Part shown: in pieces, positions 16,249 to 27,881 of the stretch
How positions within the stretch are numbered: position 1 is the stretch's first letter
How the letters are laid out: every line of letters starts with the position of its first letter
Assembly (NCBI GenBank): GCA_003254925.1
Contig: QANZ01036701.1
Span: 9,441-73,440, forward strand
Source of the DNA: Chamaecrista fasciculata
Taxonomy: Eukaryota > Streptophyta > Magnoliopsida > Fabales > Fabaceae
Direction of reading: 5' to 3'
Length of the DNA: 64,000 nucleotides
Translations under genes and position numbers: made by a program
The notes under the pieces: generated by a model
Seen by the model: the letters and a program-made list of their open reading frames with translations, nothing else
Database searches by the model: none
Told to the model about the DNA's origin: nothing

Positions 16249-16264
16249 GAGCTCTGATACCAAT
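16249..16264 (-). other. Primer binding site, initiator-Met tRNA type
   Basis: On the minus strand ATTGGTATCAGAGCTC directly follows the ...CA end of the 5' LTR. TGGTATCAGAGC is the usual plant copia site complementary to initiator Met-tRNA. Confidence 0.88.
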
Positions 16265-17418
16265 TGTTAGTAGAAATGGAATAACCAAGAGGGGGGGGGG
16301 TGAATTGGTTATTTAAAACTTTTTCTATTTATCCAAATATTAGTTTCTTAAAAGGAGATCCTGCACAGGAGATGGTCAGATAAAAAACAGATATGAAGAT
16401 AAATAATTAGAAAGATCACACCACGATATATAGTGGTTCACACTAGGGTTTACACCAGATGCTACGTCCACTCCTCAAGCACACAGCAAGAGAGTTTTTA
16501 TAAGTTGGGTAACAAGTACACAAGAGCTAACCTTTTTCCTAGGGGTTCACCACACTTGGTTTTACAAGCTCAGCTAGTACAACAATAACCCGATATCACA
16601 AGAAGCTTTCTAAGCTATTACCAAACCTATCCAACCTTAAACACTAAGGCTCACCCAGGGGGTTTTACGTAGGAAGCTAGAAAAGCCTTCTAGGATCAAT
16701 ACAAGGAGAGAATAATAGGAGTTGAGTTTTTCTCACAAGGAGAGTAGTCACTAAGACTGAATAGCACTAAGCTAAATGAGAAGAGAGTACCAAGAGAATA
16801 ATATGATCGTTGTAAGTAGTGTAAGTCTTGTATCTCTTCAGTTCTTGTTCTGCTTCATATATATAGATCCTCTGGAGGAACTATCCGTTAAGAGCTAAGC
16901 CTTCAACGGTCCAAAACAGTGCAACGGCTCTTTCTGAAGATCAGAACACGGTTATCCATCTTGAGATCTTGGTCAATCTCTAATTTGATCTTGCATTAAA
17001 TGTTTGGATGGAGCATCACGCCTTTCTTCTTTCTCAACGTCTCTTTTGTAGGTTCTGAGTAGCACAGAGCACGTCAGTACCTTCTGCCTTGTAGCTTCAG
17101 ACTTCTTCTAGAGTCAGAGAGTTGGTGTACTGGGTTTACAAAATTTCTGCTTTATGTACTTGTTTCTTGCATCACACAGACAGCAGAAGAGCGTTTCCTT
17201 GAAAGGAAACTAGCGCAGTACTAATTCTTTTCCATAAATGGTAAAAGCCATAAATCAAGGAAAAATGTTTGTAAAAGCTAGAAGGTGAACTTATCACCTT
17301 TATAGGATATGATTTCAGACTTTGGGATATTTAAATAATATTTGACATTATAAAAAAAAATCCCATCTAATTAATAATTAATTAATTAACAACTCATTAA
17401 TTATAATTTAGTCTAACA
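16265..17418 (-). repeat. 5' LTR of the SIRE-like copia element
   Basis: 1154 bp, TG...CA on the minus strand. It matches the 3' LTR at 4158-5292. A TATA-like run (catatatatagatcc) near 16856 could be its promoter. A run of ten G at 16291-16300 lies at the inner edge. Confidence 0.87.
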
Positions 17419-18183
17419 TATCCGAAAAAGGAGCCACGCTCGTGTCAGACACACATGTTAATTACTTGTCTTGAACTTTCCAAGTTCTATTATTTTAAGT
17501 TTGTGGAAACCAACAAGAATCTTTAAGTTTTTTAAAGTAACCAAATTCTTTTTTTTTTTTTTTTCCTTGAGTTGCTATCTGGCTAACAACTTGAATTAGA
17601 CATGACCAGGACCTTAAAATTTTGAATATGGAGAGTTCAAACTACTCATTTTGCTGTGTTCGTGTCATTGCTGTGACTAGTAGTTAGGTTTTGGGCTTTG
17701 GCTTAATATTTTATAGGGTTAAACTCTAATAAATTAATTGACACATTATAAAAATTTTATCCATGACTAATCACAATAGAGATTTAAGACATTTTTTTTT
17801 TATAACCAATTATTTAAGAGAGCCTTATAAAAAAAAGTTTATTTAAGAGAGAGTATAAAGAAACTATATGATTAGAGAAATTTTACAGCTAAGATAAGAA
17901 TTTTACTTAAAATTTTCCTATTTTATATCTATAATACTCAAATAGGTTCATATCCCTCTTTCATATGCTACAGAAAAATGGTGAGTAATGCTCATTGTGC
18001 TTCTTGTCAAAAGTGGGAAGGGACGAGGAAGGAGATTACCACATTTCAGATATCTCTTCCATTTGAGTCACTTTCTGCAAATTTTACATTCAAACCCTTT
18101 CAAGACTTGTTTGGATTAGAATTAGGAGTTAAAGAAGGATAAAGGAAGGAGTGAGATTTGTTTGTAAAGGAGAGTTAAACGAT
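17419..18183. other. Intergenic, right flank of the copia element
   Basis: AT-rich sequence with a poly-T run near 17550. No gene or repeat structure that I can support. Confidence 0.4.
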
Positions 18184-18531
18184 GGGTCCGTTTGGTACAA
18201 TGTAAATGGGTTTTACAATGTAAAAGGGCACGGATTCCAAGATTTTCATGTGTTTGGTATGGTAATTTGAGCTATGTAAAGTGGATTACAATGTAAAGGG
18301 TTTTACATTACATAGGTCATTTTTCTTTACTTCACATTTCTGATGTAATTCAAGTCTACCTAGGGAATTATGGTACAATTCCTAATTTGCCCCTCTCACT
18401 CCCATCCNTTATACCAAACACTTTCAATTTTTACCTACTTTACATCCCCTCAACTACTTTTCCTTTCCCTCACAATTTTTCCCTCGTAAAACCCTTTCCT
18501 TTACATACCTCACATACTACCAAACGGACCC
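18184..18531. mobile_element. Small terminal-inverted-repeat element (MITE)
   Basis: 348 bp with perfect 14-bp inverted ends GGGTCCGTTTGGTA / TACCAAACGGACCC. The 3-bp repeat GAT lies on both sides (18181-18183, 18532-18534), too short to settle the superfamily. Non-coding. One N lies inside, near 18409. Confidence 0.75.
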
Positions 18532-18834
18532 GATTTGATTTATAAAGGAGTATTTTAGTAAATGGTGTTTGGGAAAATAAGACATAAATGAGGAATTATA
18601 GTGTAAAATTATTTTAAAAGGTATGTAATGATTTTTGTGAGTTAAAATAATTGTATTGGTATTTTAAAGTTGTATAGGGGTAAAAATGGTAAAGACAAAA
18701 GGGGATAAATGAATGTTATTTTGGTGTTTGTTTTGACTTTGGTAAAATTTTATGATAAATGATTGCCTTAAAATTTGTGCTAAAGGAGAAGTTATAAAAT
18801 GAGATTTTAGTGGCTGTATAAAAGGAGATCGGAG
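18532..18834. other. Intergenic between MITE and tandem array
   Basis: AT-rich, no open frame of note. It reads like decayed repeat sequence, but I see no matching partner in the window. Confidence 0.35.
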
Positions 18835-18999
18835 GTGCGAGTGAGGAACTAAAATGTAATTTTTGAATACTGCTTTATAAATTTTTTGGAACTAAATTAT
18901 ATATTTTTCCTTTTTACTATTTTTTAATTTTATTTTTACATTTTTTTCTCATTACTATTTTTGAATTATGTTTATTAATTTTCACACCACTAGAAATAT

Positions 19000-19727
19000 C
19001 AATGTTTTTAAAATCGGACCGTACATTGAACCGGTTAAAGTACTGGTTCAAGGTTCATTGGTTCGACCGGAGTTCAACCGCGGTCGAAACGGTAATGATT
19101 TAATATATAATTTTAAATAATAAAATAATATATACTACAAATAAAATATCATAATTAATACTAATTATTTAATATATAACGTTATAATCATAAAATATTT
19201 TTTTTACAATTTATTTAATCATAATTTATTTTATTTTATCCTAAAAATTAAAATACAAATAAATTAATTTTAAATCCAACTAATTCAATTCCTCTAAATC
19301 CTCTAAATAATTCCAGGCCAAAAAAAAAGTCCTCTAAATAATTAATACATGTGTTGGCTAAAATAATATTAATAATTAATACAATAAAAAAGTCTTACCT
19401 TCCTTTTCCAAGACTGACCATAATTTTGGCCCATCAATCAATACTCACCATTTCCAAGTTTTTTCCTTTCTTCCAGAGCAAGTGCTTTATTTCTATTTAT
19501 TGGTAAGCGTGTATTACTATTTATTAGATTGTCCCCTCTCTCTCTTTTTTTAATCTGAATCGGTTCTCTGAAAACCCGATCGATTCTTGCCGGTTTTACC
19601 GGTTTTTGACAGGTTTAAGCAGTCTTTGACCGGTTCTTTGCACATTTGGTTTCTAATCTGATTCGGACCGGACTAGGTGCCGGTTTGCGGTCTAACCGAC
19701 CGGTCTGGTCCACTTTTCACATCATTG
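19000..19727. mobile_element. hAT-like non-autonomous DNA transposon
   Basis: 728 bp. The ends CAATGTTTTTAAAATCGG and ...CACTTTTCACATCATTG are imperfect inverted repeats starting CAATG. A perfect 8-bp duplication AGAAATAT flanks it (18992-18999, 19728-19735). An 8-bp duplication with CA..TG ends is the hAT pattern. Both ends are rich in CCGGTT/AACCGG motifs. No transposase frame. It interrupts one unit of the tandem array, which supports the insertion site. Confidence 0.78.
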
Positions 19728-19894
19728 AGAAATATTACCTATATATACTGTAGGAGAGACCATATGTATATTTTTGGGATTTGATTGTACTAAAAAAATA
19801 TTATTAATAAGTTTGACTGAATTGTAATTTTTGTTGTCGAGTAAGACAACAAAAAAATATTACCCATATATCCAAAATAGTAGACGATAAATTA

Positions 19895-20060
19895 TACAAA
19901 ATAACAAGGTGTGACATATGAAATAAAAAAAATTTATTATTTGCTAAATGACCCCAAGATTTGAACCCATGGCTTCTCCATTTTTCGTTGCTCAAACACC
20001 ACTCAGCCACACGGTAAAGCTTGCTATGTTCAACAAAAAATAGAGCCGTTATCCACATTG
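19895..20060 (-). mobile_element. SINE-like or tRNA-derived sequence
   Basis: On the minus strand, tggctgagtggt (20009-19998) resembles a pol III A box and gggttcaaatc (19968-19958) a B box, spaced like the internal promoter of a tRNA-derived SINE. An A/T-rich tail follows toward 19925. No cloverleaf was confirmed and no target duplication was found. It could be a decayed tRNA-Ser-like pseudogene. Confidence 0.4.
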
Positions 20061-21064
20061 GGCACATTCACAACCATAAATTCACACCATTTTCTGGAGT
20101 ATGAATTATGTAAATTTTTGAATTTTTTTCTTCAGTTGTTGCACTACCAAAAATATTGCCCATATGTACACTAGATGAGGGACCAACATATATATATATA
20201 TATATATATGTATGAATTATATATTTTTTCTCATTACTTTCTTTTAATTTTATTTTTAAATTTTTATACTACAAAAACTATTACCCATATATATACTAGA
20301 AGAAGGATCAAAATGTATATTTTTTGGGATATGAATTATATATTTTTATGAATTTTTTCTTCAGTTGTTGCACTATAAAAAATATTACCCATATAATTGG
20401 AGGAGGGACCAACATGTATAATTTTTCTCATTACTAGTTTTAAATTTTGTTTTGAATATTGTACACTACAAAAAAAAATTATTTATGCATATACTGAAGG
20501 AAGGACCAAACTCTAAAGTTTTGGGAATTGAATTATATTTTTTTTAATATTTTGAATTTTGTTTTTATATTTTTACACTTCAAAAAATATTACTTATATA
20601 TATATTGGAGGAAGAACCAAATTGTAAAGTTTTGGGGAATGAATTACATATTTTTTCCCATTACTGTTTTTTAAATATGTTTATAAATTTTTACACCACA
20701 AAAAAAATTACCCATATATATAATACAGGAGGGACAAAAATATATATTTTTGGGGTCTTGATTATATATTTTATCTCATGGATCAAAATGTAAATAACAT
20801 GGACTTAATTTTTTTATTTTAAATTTTGACTCTAAAAAATATTATTAATATAATTGAAAAAATAGAAGAAAGAATACCAATATATAAAAAATTGTATATT
20901 TTGATAACTCAAGTATTGACTTATTGAGTTGGTATAATTGTAAGGACTAAACTAATTTTTTAAGTAAATTAATATAAATTATATATATAATATATTATAT
21001 TTGTAAAATAAAATTTATTATTATATTATTATATTTTATATATATACAGACAAATTTGAGTGTG

Positions 21065-21066
<2 letters not shown>

Positions 21067-21103
<37 letters not shown>
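21067..21103. repeat. (GA)n microsatellite
   Basis: About 18 uninterrupted GA units in AT-rich DNA. Confidence 0.95.
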
Positions 21104-21104
<1 letters not shown>

Positions 21105-21106
<2 letters not shown>

Positions 21107-21624
21107 TTTATATAACTGCTCACCCAAACATGAGTACTGAGAGATAAAGGAGTTTATAGCTCAAGACATTAAGAAATTTCACACTTCTATATAAGATACG
21201 CATGTGTAAAAAGTAGAAAATTATAAAAAATTGGTCTCAATCCACTTTTGTATCTGATTTAAGACTACTCAACGAATATGAGTATGATGATTATTTTAAT
21301 ACTCACTCATATTTGGATTCGAGTCGGGAAATCATAATACCTTACTTTTATCCTACCCATGATTATCCCTAATGGTACCAAAAATCTAAAGTTAAATGAA
21401 TTAATGATGAGGACCATAATACCAAGTACTACCATATTAGAATTGTGACTAGGGGAAAGAAAAGTATAGTAGAGATGCTCTAGGATAGTAGTGAAGATTT
21501 GGTGGAAGATAGAGGCATGTTGAGAATATTGCGCTGAATTTCTTTCAAAACTTGTTTCATGATGAGTATATTAGTATATTTTTATTATATTAAATTAAAT
21601 ATATTATTTTTAATTTGTTTAATT
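21105..21624. other. Intergenic
   Basis: AT-rich sequence with no supported gene or repeat. Confidence 0.4.
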
Positions 21625-21722
21625 ATTAACGGTCTGATTTTTGTTGAATCCCGATTGGACCATTGAATCTCAAACCACTACTTCGGCTGATTCAATGGCC
21701 GGTCCAATTTTAAAAACCTTGG
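21625..21722. mobile_element. Fragment of the hAT-like family seen at 19000
   Basis: The reverse complement of this stretch follows the left ~95 bases of the 19000-19727 element (shared gtttttaaaat, ggaccg, cattgaa, gattcaac blocks), about 70% alike by eye. No partner end or target duplication is seen, so it is probably a remnant. Confidence 0.5.
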
Positions 21723-21891
21723 AAAAGTTAATAGAATGAGAAGATATAATTAATTAATGACTAGCATGAAATATTTTTTTAGATGATAAAATATATGTCC
21801 AATTATATGATTATTAAAGAATAAATGATAATTTTTGTATTAAATATAATCATATATAATATGTAAAAGTTAAAAATGCATATAGAAATGC

Positions 21892-22057
21892 TTAGTGGTT
21901 TGGTTTGCATAATTGTATGTTCTCCAAACCATTAACTAAATCAAATTAATCAATTTTAATGCACTTTTAACTAAACTAAATCTCTCATTATTCAATCGAT
22001 TTAGTTTAGTTTTATTTCGGTTCAATTCGATTTGGTTTGGTTTTGAACCCCACTAAT
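21892..22057. mobile_element. Possible MITE with 'ttagtgg' ends
   Basis: The left end ttagtggtttggtttgc and the right end ggttttgaaccccactaa are weak inverted repeats, and the inside is rich in ggttt/aaacc motifs. No target duplication is visible. Confidence 0.35.
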
Positions 22058-22099
22058 TGTAATGAAATTTAATATATCAACTCCATTAGTTTTAGGAAG

Positions 22100-23095
22100 A
22101 GGTGTTGAAGACTTTGAGGAAACTTCAACTTATTTTGTATGAGAAGTTGTTTTTGTTTGGAGGATCATTCATGATACATTGCATATTATTGAGGAATTAT
22201 AACACCATAATATTCCTGTAGAAGGAGTTTGTGTGTTCTGCAAATCTTTTAATGAAAGTAAAGATCACATCTTCTTTTGGTGTCCTTTTGCTAAAGCTGT
22301 TTGGTTGGACATTATTCCTCCTGCTTTAGTTATTTCAAAATCAAGGTTTTTCAATACTAATTGTTGGCTAAGATTTTGGGCTAACAATTGGAGGATGGAT
22401 CACCAATGATTTAAAGAAACTCTTGATTTACATATTAATGACTTTGTACTACATTTGGCATATGAGAAATATGGTGGTTTGAAAAGGAAGCCATATGGAT
22501 GCAAAAGCCGCTTTTAGTTGAATCTCAAGTCAAGTTAGTTGAATGAAACTCAACATAGTAAAGTAAGCAATCTAAACTTCCAACAGGGTCCTCACAAAGA
22601 ATCTGTGTTTTTCAATTAGGATTGGATGGCTATCAATCTAGTCTCTAAGAAGGGTCAAGTGGTTCTATTGGCTATTGTGGCAAGAGACATGGTTTTGAAG
22701 CATCTATTTGTGAACATTGAAGAACACATAAAATAAGATAGAGTGGATGATTGCAATTTGCTTAGCTTATTTAGAGACGGCTTGCTGCATGGGAAAGAAA
22801 CTAATGGCACTGGGGTGTTCATAACTCCCCTTAGGCTTTTTACTCTAAGCACTAGAGTTGCTAGAAATTGGAATTATAAGGAGATAATTGATGACATTGA
22901 GTTGTTGAAGATGCAAAATGCTTTAGCATTTACCAAGTTGTCTTGTCCCCATATCAACTGAAAGAATGTAATTGCTAATTGAGATTTTTCAATAGGTTGC
23001 GGTTTCTATAATTTAGGGCTTACTTAATTTGTTTGTTTTTGCTTGTATCCTTTATTTTATTGGACTTGTATGCTTTTTTCTTTCAATCAAAAAAA
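22100..23095 (+). mobile_element. LINE (non-LTR retrotransposon) 3' remnant: zinc-binding RT tail and RNase H
   Basis: Around 22205-22320 a plus-strand frame reads GVCVFCKSFNESKDHIFFWC followed by PFAKAVW, the CxxC...HxxxxC pattern of the zinc-binding domain after plant LINE reverse transcriptase. The stretch from about 22615 to 22985 looks like the RNase H domain that often follows (WMAINLVSKKGQ, VARDM, later an HIN/N-x-A-like tail). Stop codons and frame changes interrupt it, and the reverse transcriptase itself is absent. A T-rich 3' end with an A run lies near 23085. Decayed. Confidence 0.55.
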
Positions 23096-23356
23096 TATTT
23101 GTTATATTTTGTTATTGATACTCTAAGTATCTTGTGGTGTGACGGTGAGACTTTATACAGAGATTATGTATATTGACAAATTATGATTTGAATAAAGAGT
23201 TATTCAAATAAGTGTTGAGATGATTGTCTTGATTTAAATTTCTATTTATTAGATATGTGTAGGCTTATGGTGGTAGTTAAACCTACACCATGCCCATCTA
23301 CGTGATTCTAGGAAGGGATCGTGACAATTTCTATTAGAAGGTGACAAAATAGATAA

Positions 23357-23922
23357 GGCAAAACACCCTTTCGTGCTCCTAACGTTTGCGGTGATTTTCA
23401 GTTATGCCCCTAACGTTTCATTTGTGTCAGTTGTGCCCCCAATGTGAAACGTTAGTTTCAATTATGCCCCCAATTTCAATCATCCACAAAAACAAACACC
23501 ATTTTTGCACGATTTGAGCTCGATTTTGATCAGATTTCTTATGGGTTTTAATTTTCGGACATCAAAACTTGATTCCTTGGATCAATTTCAAAGATTAAGT
23601 TTAAAATAGCCCCAAATCCGAAGAAAATCGGACCCGATGAACCCCAAAAAGGACCAAAACGAAATGCAGCAAAACGAAGCATTTTTCTCAAAATTTCCAT
23701 GTGCAAAATGATCCTTAGGAGTCGAAAATGAGTACCCATATGAAATCTGATCAAAACCGAGCTCAAATCGTGCGAAAATGGTGTTTTTTTTGTGGATGAT
23801 TGAAATTGGGGGCATAATTGAAACTAACGTTTCACATTGGGGGCACAACTGACACAAATGAAACGTTAGGGGCATAACTGAAAATCACCGCAAACGTTAA
23901 GGGCACGAAATTGTGTTTTGCC
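23357..23922. mobile_element. Foldback MULE-like element with 9-bp target duplication
   Basis: 566 bp. The ends GGCAAAACACCC / TTGTGTTTTGCC head inverted repeat arms of about 160 bp (for example gtttcaattatgcccccaat against its complement near 23805). The perfect 9-bp duplication AATAGATAA flanks it (23348-23356, 23923-23931), the hallmark of Mutator-like transposition. No transposase. It belongs to the family of 24067-25030 and the 57-kb complex. Confidence 0.82.
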
Positions 23923-24066
23923 AATAGATAAAGATACTAATATATATTCATTCAATAACTTAAAATTAAAAAAATAAAACATATAAATTATTACATCAAA
24001 AGATTAAATTATTAATTCATTTATTTTTTTTAAAAAATTGATTTATAAATTTACTCTTTAAAAATA

Positions 24067-25030
24067 GGCAAAATACCTGTTGGTGCCCCTAATGTTTGGG
24101 GTCAGTTTCAGTTATGGCCCCAAAGTTTGTTTTGTGTCAGTTATGCCCCCAACGTTTCATGTTGTTGTCAATTATACCCTAACCTCAATGTTTTTTGGGC
24201 CAAAGTCCTATTTTGGTCCCTTAAGTTTGTTCAAAGTTCTGTTTTGGTCCCTCAGCTCCAAGTCCTTCATTCATCATCATCTTCATCATTATCACCACCA
24301 CCACCACCACCACCACCACCATCACTACCACCACCGTCAGCAGCAGCACCCCCACCGCCGTCAACAGTAGCACCACCACCATTGCTGCCTCCGAGCTTTT
24401 TCGGCGAGGTTCGTCTTCACCGATGAACTTTCCGGCGAGATACACGACAACTCCGACGAATACGAAAACTCATAATCCAAGATTTTTTGACATCCTAAGT
24501 TCAATAACGGCCTCCATTTTGCGAAAAAATGACTGGCAAGCCGCAGAAAAATTACATAGTCGCCGAAAAATTACACAATCGCTGAAAATCATACTTTCGG
24601 TCATTTGTTCGCAGAATGCAGGCCGCCATTGAACTCGGGAGGTCAAAAAGCCTTGGATCAAAAGTTTTTGTCGTTGGGACCACCGTGTATCTCGTCGGAA
24701 AGTTCACTGGAGAAGACGAACCTCGCCAGAAAAGCTCGGCGACGACAGCAGTGGCGGTGCTACTCTTGACGGCGGTGGTGGTGTTGCTACTGCTACTGAT
24801 GGTGGTGGTGGTGGTGAAGATGATGGCAAATGAATGACTTTGAGCTGAGGGACCAAAATGGATCTTTGAGCAAACTAGAGGGACCAAAATAGGACTTGGC
24901 CAAAAAAAATTGAGATTAAAGTATAATTGACAACAATATGAAACATTAGGGGCATAACTGATAGAACACAAACGTTGGGGCATAACTTAAACTAACCCCA
25001 AACATCAGGAACACCAACATATCTTTTGCC
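24067..25030. mobile_element. Foldback MULE-like element, nearly a complete palindrome
   Basis: 964 bp, starting GGCAAAATACC and ending ATCTTTTGCC. The near 9-bp duplication is TTAAAAATA / TAAAAAATA (24058-24066, 25031-25039; one mismatch). Almost the whole element is two inverted arms, including the inner CCACCA-rich and GC-richer part (24290-24470 against 24660-24830). The arms have diverged to different degrees. Open frames in it are products of CCA/TGG repeats. The GC-richer core differs from the surroundings and may be captured host sequence, but I cannot name a source. Confidence 0.78.
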
Positions 25031-25139
25031 TAAAAAATATTTACATTTGCGACACCAGACATAGACACTAATAAAAAATGAAAGAAGGAAATCCGCTAAA
25101 TTAAAGTACGTATCTCCCTAAAACATATAAAGTGCCAAA

Positions 25140-25322
25140 ATGAAGAAGAGATTTTGCATTTATTTTCAAGATCTTTTGATTTTTCTCTTTCTATCTTTCC
25201 TTCTCTTATCTATCACTTTAACCACTTTCAACGCATCATCCGATCTTCTTCCTATACATCTTCAAAAATTAAAAAATAAATTTCGACGATGTACTATCAT
25301 ATATAAAAGCCTAAAAGCATAG
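25140..25322 (+). CDS. Hypothetical small protein with an N-terminal hydrophobic segment
   Basis: 60 codons. Basic start (MKKRF), then a long Leu/Ile/Phe-rich segment that could be a signal peptide or membrane anchor, then a short Lys/Arg-rich part with one Cys. I do not recognise the family. Its last codons lie inside the left end of the Helitron (25297), so an older frame may have been cut by that insertion. It could equally be a chance frame in AT-rich DNA. Confidence 0.2.
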   Translation: MKKRFCIYFQDLLIFLFLSFLLLSITLTTFNASSDLLPIHLQKLKNKFRRCTIIYKSLKA

Positions 25323-26654
25323 CACATTTGGTCTTTCCCTTCCATGTGACACTGTGTCTAAAATTGTCATTAAAACTAATTATGGCTCTTCGACCAATCC
25401 CTGTGCATCATGTCTTATCTCATTTTATTTAACATTTTTTAATCAAGTCATGTCATAAAAAATGCCTAGGTGTCAAACTATTTACTATCAGTCATAAATA
25501 CAATATATGGATTGTCCAATCAAATATGTCAATGCAATCAATTCTGACATTCTAAAGTTTCTAATTATTGACGTTAGTGGTTGTGGTTTGCTAAACTTTA
25601 GAAAAATTGCATACAAATTAATGTTGATTGTTATAATTTAGGGAAGATTTTGAAATGGTTATCAATTTATTCAATTCTACCCATGATTATGGCGTCTAAA
25701 ACATGTGATCATCAATTGTTTTAAATTATAAATAATTTTGATACATTACTATTTAACAATGATTTTGAATTATATCATTTAAAAATTAAGAAACGTGATG
25801 AATTTGTATCCTTAAGATCTTCTTTTTATAATTTCTTCAGGTATTATCATATAATTTGGTATGATATTATGCAAAAAATTACTCTATCATAAATGAAAAA
25901 TTGAAGGGTGATTGAAGGTCGTGTGACTATATATATATGACATCTAGTGGTGTGTGTACACTATTGTTCATATGAAATGTTCTTTTATTTTTTAAATTTC
26001 ATTTTTTTTGTATTATAATGAATGATCAATATGTTGTCTACATCCTACTTCTATTATTTACTTTTTTTTTTTATGAATGCAGGTATTCTCAACTTTTATA
26101 TTTTCATCACTCCATGAACTTCATGAACGTGCTCTTTGCTCTCATGTCTTTCCCATCACAAAGATCATCGCTATTCAGGTTTTCTTTTTTTCACATTCCC
26201 CAAATCTTATATTTCAACATCACATGATTATAAAATCGATTTTGATCTAGGTTGTCTCATTATTTTTCTTTTTCATTTCCAAAATCACCAAATAAACAAT
26301 GAAATTATCTTTTTAAGTTTGAAAATACGTTGCAAACAATCAATCGAAAAAAGAAAAATAACACGTACAATCAATCTGACGTACAATTTCTATTAATCAT
26401 AAATCATTAATTCTTTGAATATTTTATGGCATTCGTACAATTCGTACAATTGTTTGATTAATGTATTTGATGAAGTAATAATATTCTTAAAAATTTCTGG
26501 CCAAAAAAAATATATTCTTAAAAATTGAATAATAATTATCATAATTATTCTTATGTATTTTATTGAAACCTCAATTTATGGCTATGAAATAAAAGTACAA
26601 ATAATGTATCTTTTCCCTTTCAAATGAATTTTTAGGTAACTATTGATCTGAGTG

Positions 26655-26840
26655 ATGAGAGTTTTTAACTGTGGTCAAATCTCTATTCCAATTATCGACT
26701 TAACCATTTCTCCTGAAGTTGCATCAAGTACACGTTCTAAGAGAAGCGCTACAGATGATCCACTTTCCCAGTCCGATAAAGAAGCAATTACCGCAAGTGT
26801 TGTCGTCATGATCAAAAAAATCAAGCAAGAGAAGATTTGA
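26655..26840 (+). pseudogene. Short coding remnant inside the Helitron
   Basis: 61 codons ending ...VVMIKKIKQEKI, with a Ser-rich middle (EVASSTRSKRSATDDPLSQS). This charged C-terminal style resembles tails of replication protein A-like genes often found in plant Helitrons, but that is only an impression. No upstream domain could be traced. Confidence 0.25.
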
Positions 26841-26903
26841 AGTATAGTAGCATGTGTGTCTTTGTAGTTCGTTTGTCGGTTTTCGTATTTTCTTTTCATT
26901 CAG

Positions 26904-27239
26904 ACTTTGAAGATTTTTATGGCTTAGTTTTATGACGTTTTACTTTTTTTTATTTAGTAAGTGCAGCCCCATATGTTTTCACTCATATCCTTTTGATTAA
27001 TGCTATTTAGTTATTTCCACAAGGATACGTCTTGAGTTGTTGTTTTAGATTTCCTTATATTTAGATTCGANACTTTGAAGATTTTTATGGCTTAGTTTTA
27101 TGACGTTTTACTTTTTTTTTATTTAGTAAGTGCAGCCCCATATGTTTTCACTCATATCCTTTTGATTAATGCTATTTAGTTATTTCCACAAGGATATGTC
27201 TTGAGTTGTTGTTTTAGATTTCCTTATATTTAGATTCGA
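26904..27239. repeat. Near-identical 167/168-bp direct repeat joined at a single N
   Basis: Copies 26904-27070 and 27072-27239 differ by about two positions and meet at the N at 27071. This looks like two overlapping contig ends or two alleles joined in assembly rather than a biological duplication. Confidence 0.9.
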
Positions 27240-27754
27240 TTGCCAATATATTGCAATTATCTAACGAAAATTGACTGTGTAATTTTGTAATGTTGAGTTT
27301 CGTTGACTGTGTGATAACATACAATAAGCATTTTGTTGGCATCAATCAAAACAATGAAATTTTTAAGTTTAAGTTTATTTTATAAATAGAATTAGTTGTA
27401 CTTTTATTTCACTTTAATTAAGTTTATAAATTATTATCTTTTTTGATTATCTAATTAATTGTAAGTACTGTTAATTTTTTTTTATTATTATATGAATTGT
27501 GAGGAAAAATCTCTCGAATAAACACTCTTCTTTTATAAATAGGGTACCAAAATGTTAACGGTGCAAAGAAAATAACATATTACCAAAATAAAACTTTTAA
27601 AAGAAGATAGTACCAAAGTGAATTTGATCCATAGAACAGGATACCAAAGTGTAATTTACCTTAGAATTAAACATGCCTTATTTTTTTTTAACTTAAAAAA
27701 CCTTAAAATATGGGAATGAAAAGAAATAAGGAGAGAAAGTCCCACAGAAATCTT

Positions 27755-27881
27755 GATCTTCTTGGTCATGGACCAGGCACGGGAAAGTCACCCATGATCC
27801 AAACCTTTACTTTCTCGATCTCCTTGAGTAAGTCCCAATATCTAGCATGGCCATGCATTTCCTGGACAGACTCATCGAGGG
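27755..27881. mobile_element. Scrap of the Angela-like LTR
   Basis: Matches part of the LTR at about 8430-8548 (shared cttggtcatgga, gagtaagtccca, gacagactcatcgaggg). It stops exactly at the N at 27882. Fossil fragment or assembly join. Confidence 0.7.

Larger units (their letters stand above)
4158..17418 (-). mobile_element. Fossil Ty1-copia LTR retrotransposon, SIRE/Maximus-like, with two nested solo LTRs
   Basis: A 13.3-kb element on the minus strand. Order in its own direction: 5' LTR (16265-17418), Met-tRNA primer site, gag, protease, integrase, reverse transcriptase and RNase H, an extra 3' open frame, polypurine tract, 3' LTR (4158-5292). Integrase before reverse transcriptase places it in Ty1-copia. 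The ~1.1-kb LTRs and the extra 3' frame point to the SIRE/Maximus lineage; this is inference. Removing the two nested solo LTRs leaves about 9.5 kb. The LTRs look roughly 93-96% alike by eye, so the insertion is some millions of years old. The element is broken, with several breaks in its coding frames besides the two insertions. TATCC next to the right LTR (17419-17423) also occurs at 4153-4157 beside the less clean left edge and may be the target duplication. Confidence 0.9.
18835..20870. repeat. Degenerate tandem array, unit about 95-130 bp
   Basis: A block of the type 'cactacaaaaaatattaccc', then 'atatatatactggaggaggg', 'accaaaatgtatatttttgg' and a T-rich stretch recurs. The 'attaccc'-like core is near 19735, 19858, 20154, 20282, 20386, 20481, 20590, 20708 and 20839. 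Copies are diverged and vary in length. A hAT-like element (19000-19727) and a SINE-like piece interrupt it. Non-coding; function unknown. Confidence 0.65.

Noticed and set aside
19000-21722. A single 2.7-kb transposon from 19000 to 21722
   Set aside because: The outer ends match as inverted repeats, but no target duplication fits, whereas 19000-19727 has a perfect 8-bp duplication.
24080-24445. His-, Pro- or Val-rich proteins
   Set aside because: Products of the CCA/TGG repeat in a foldback element, read in several frames.
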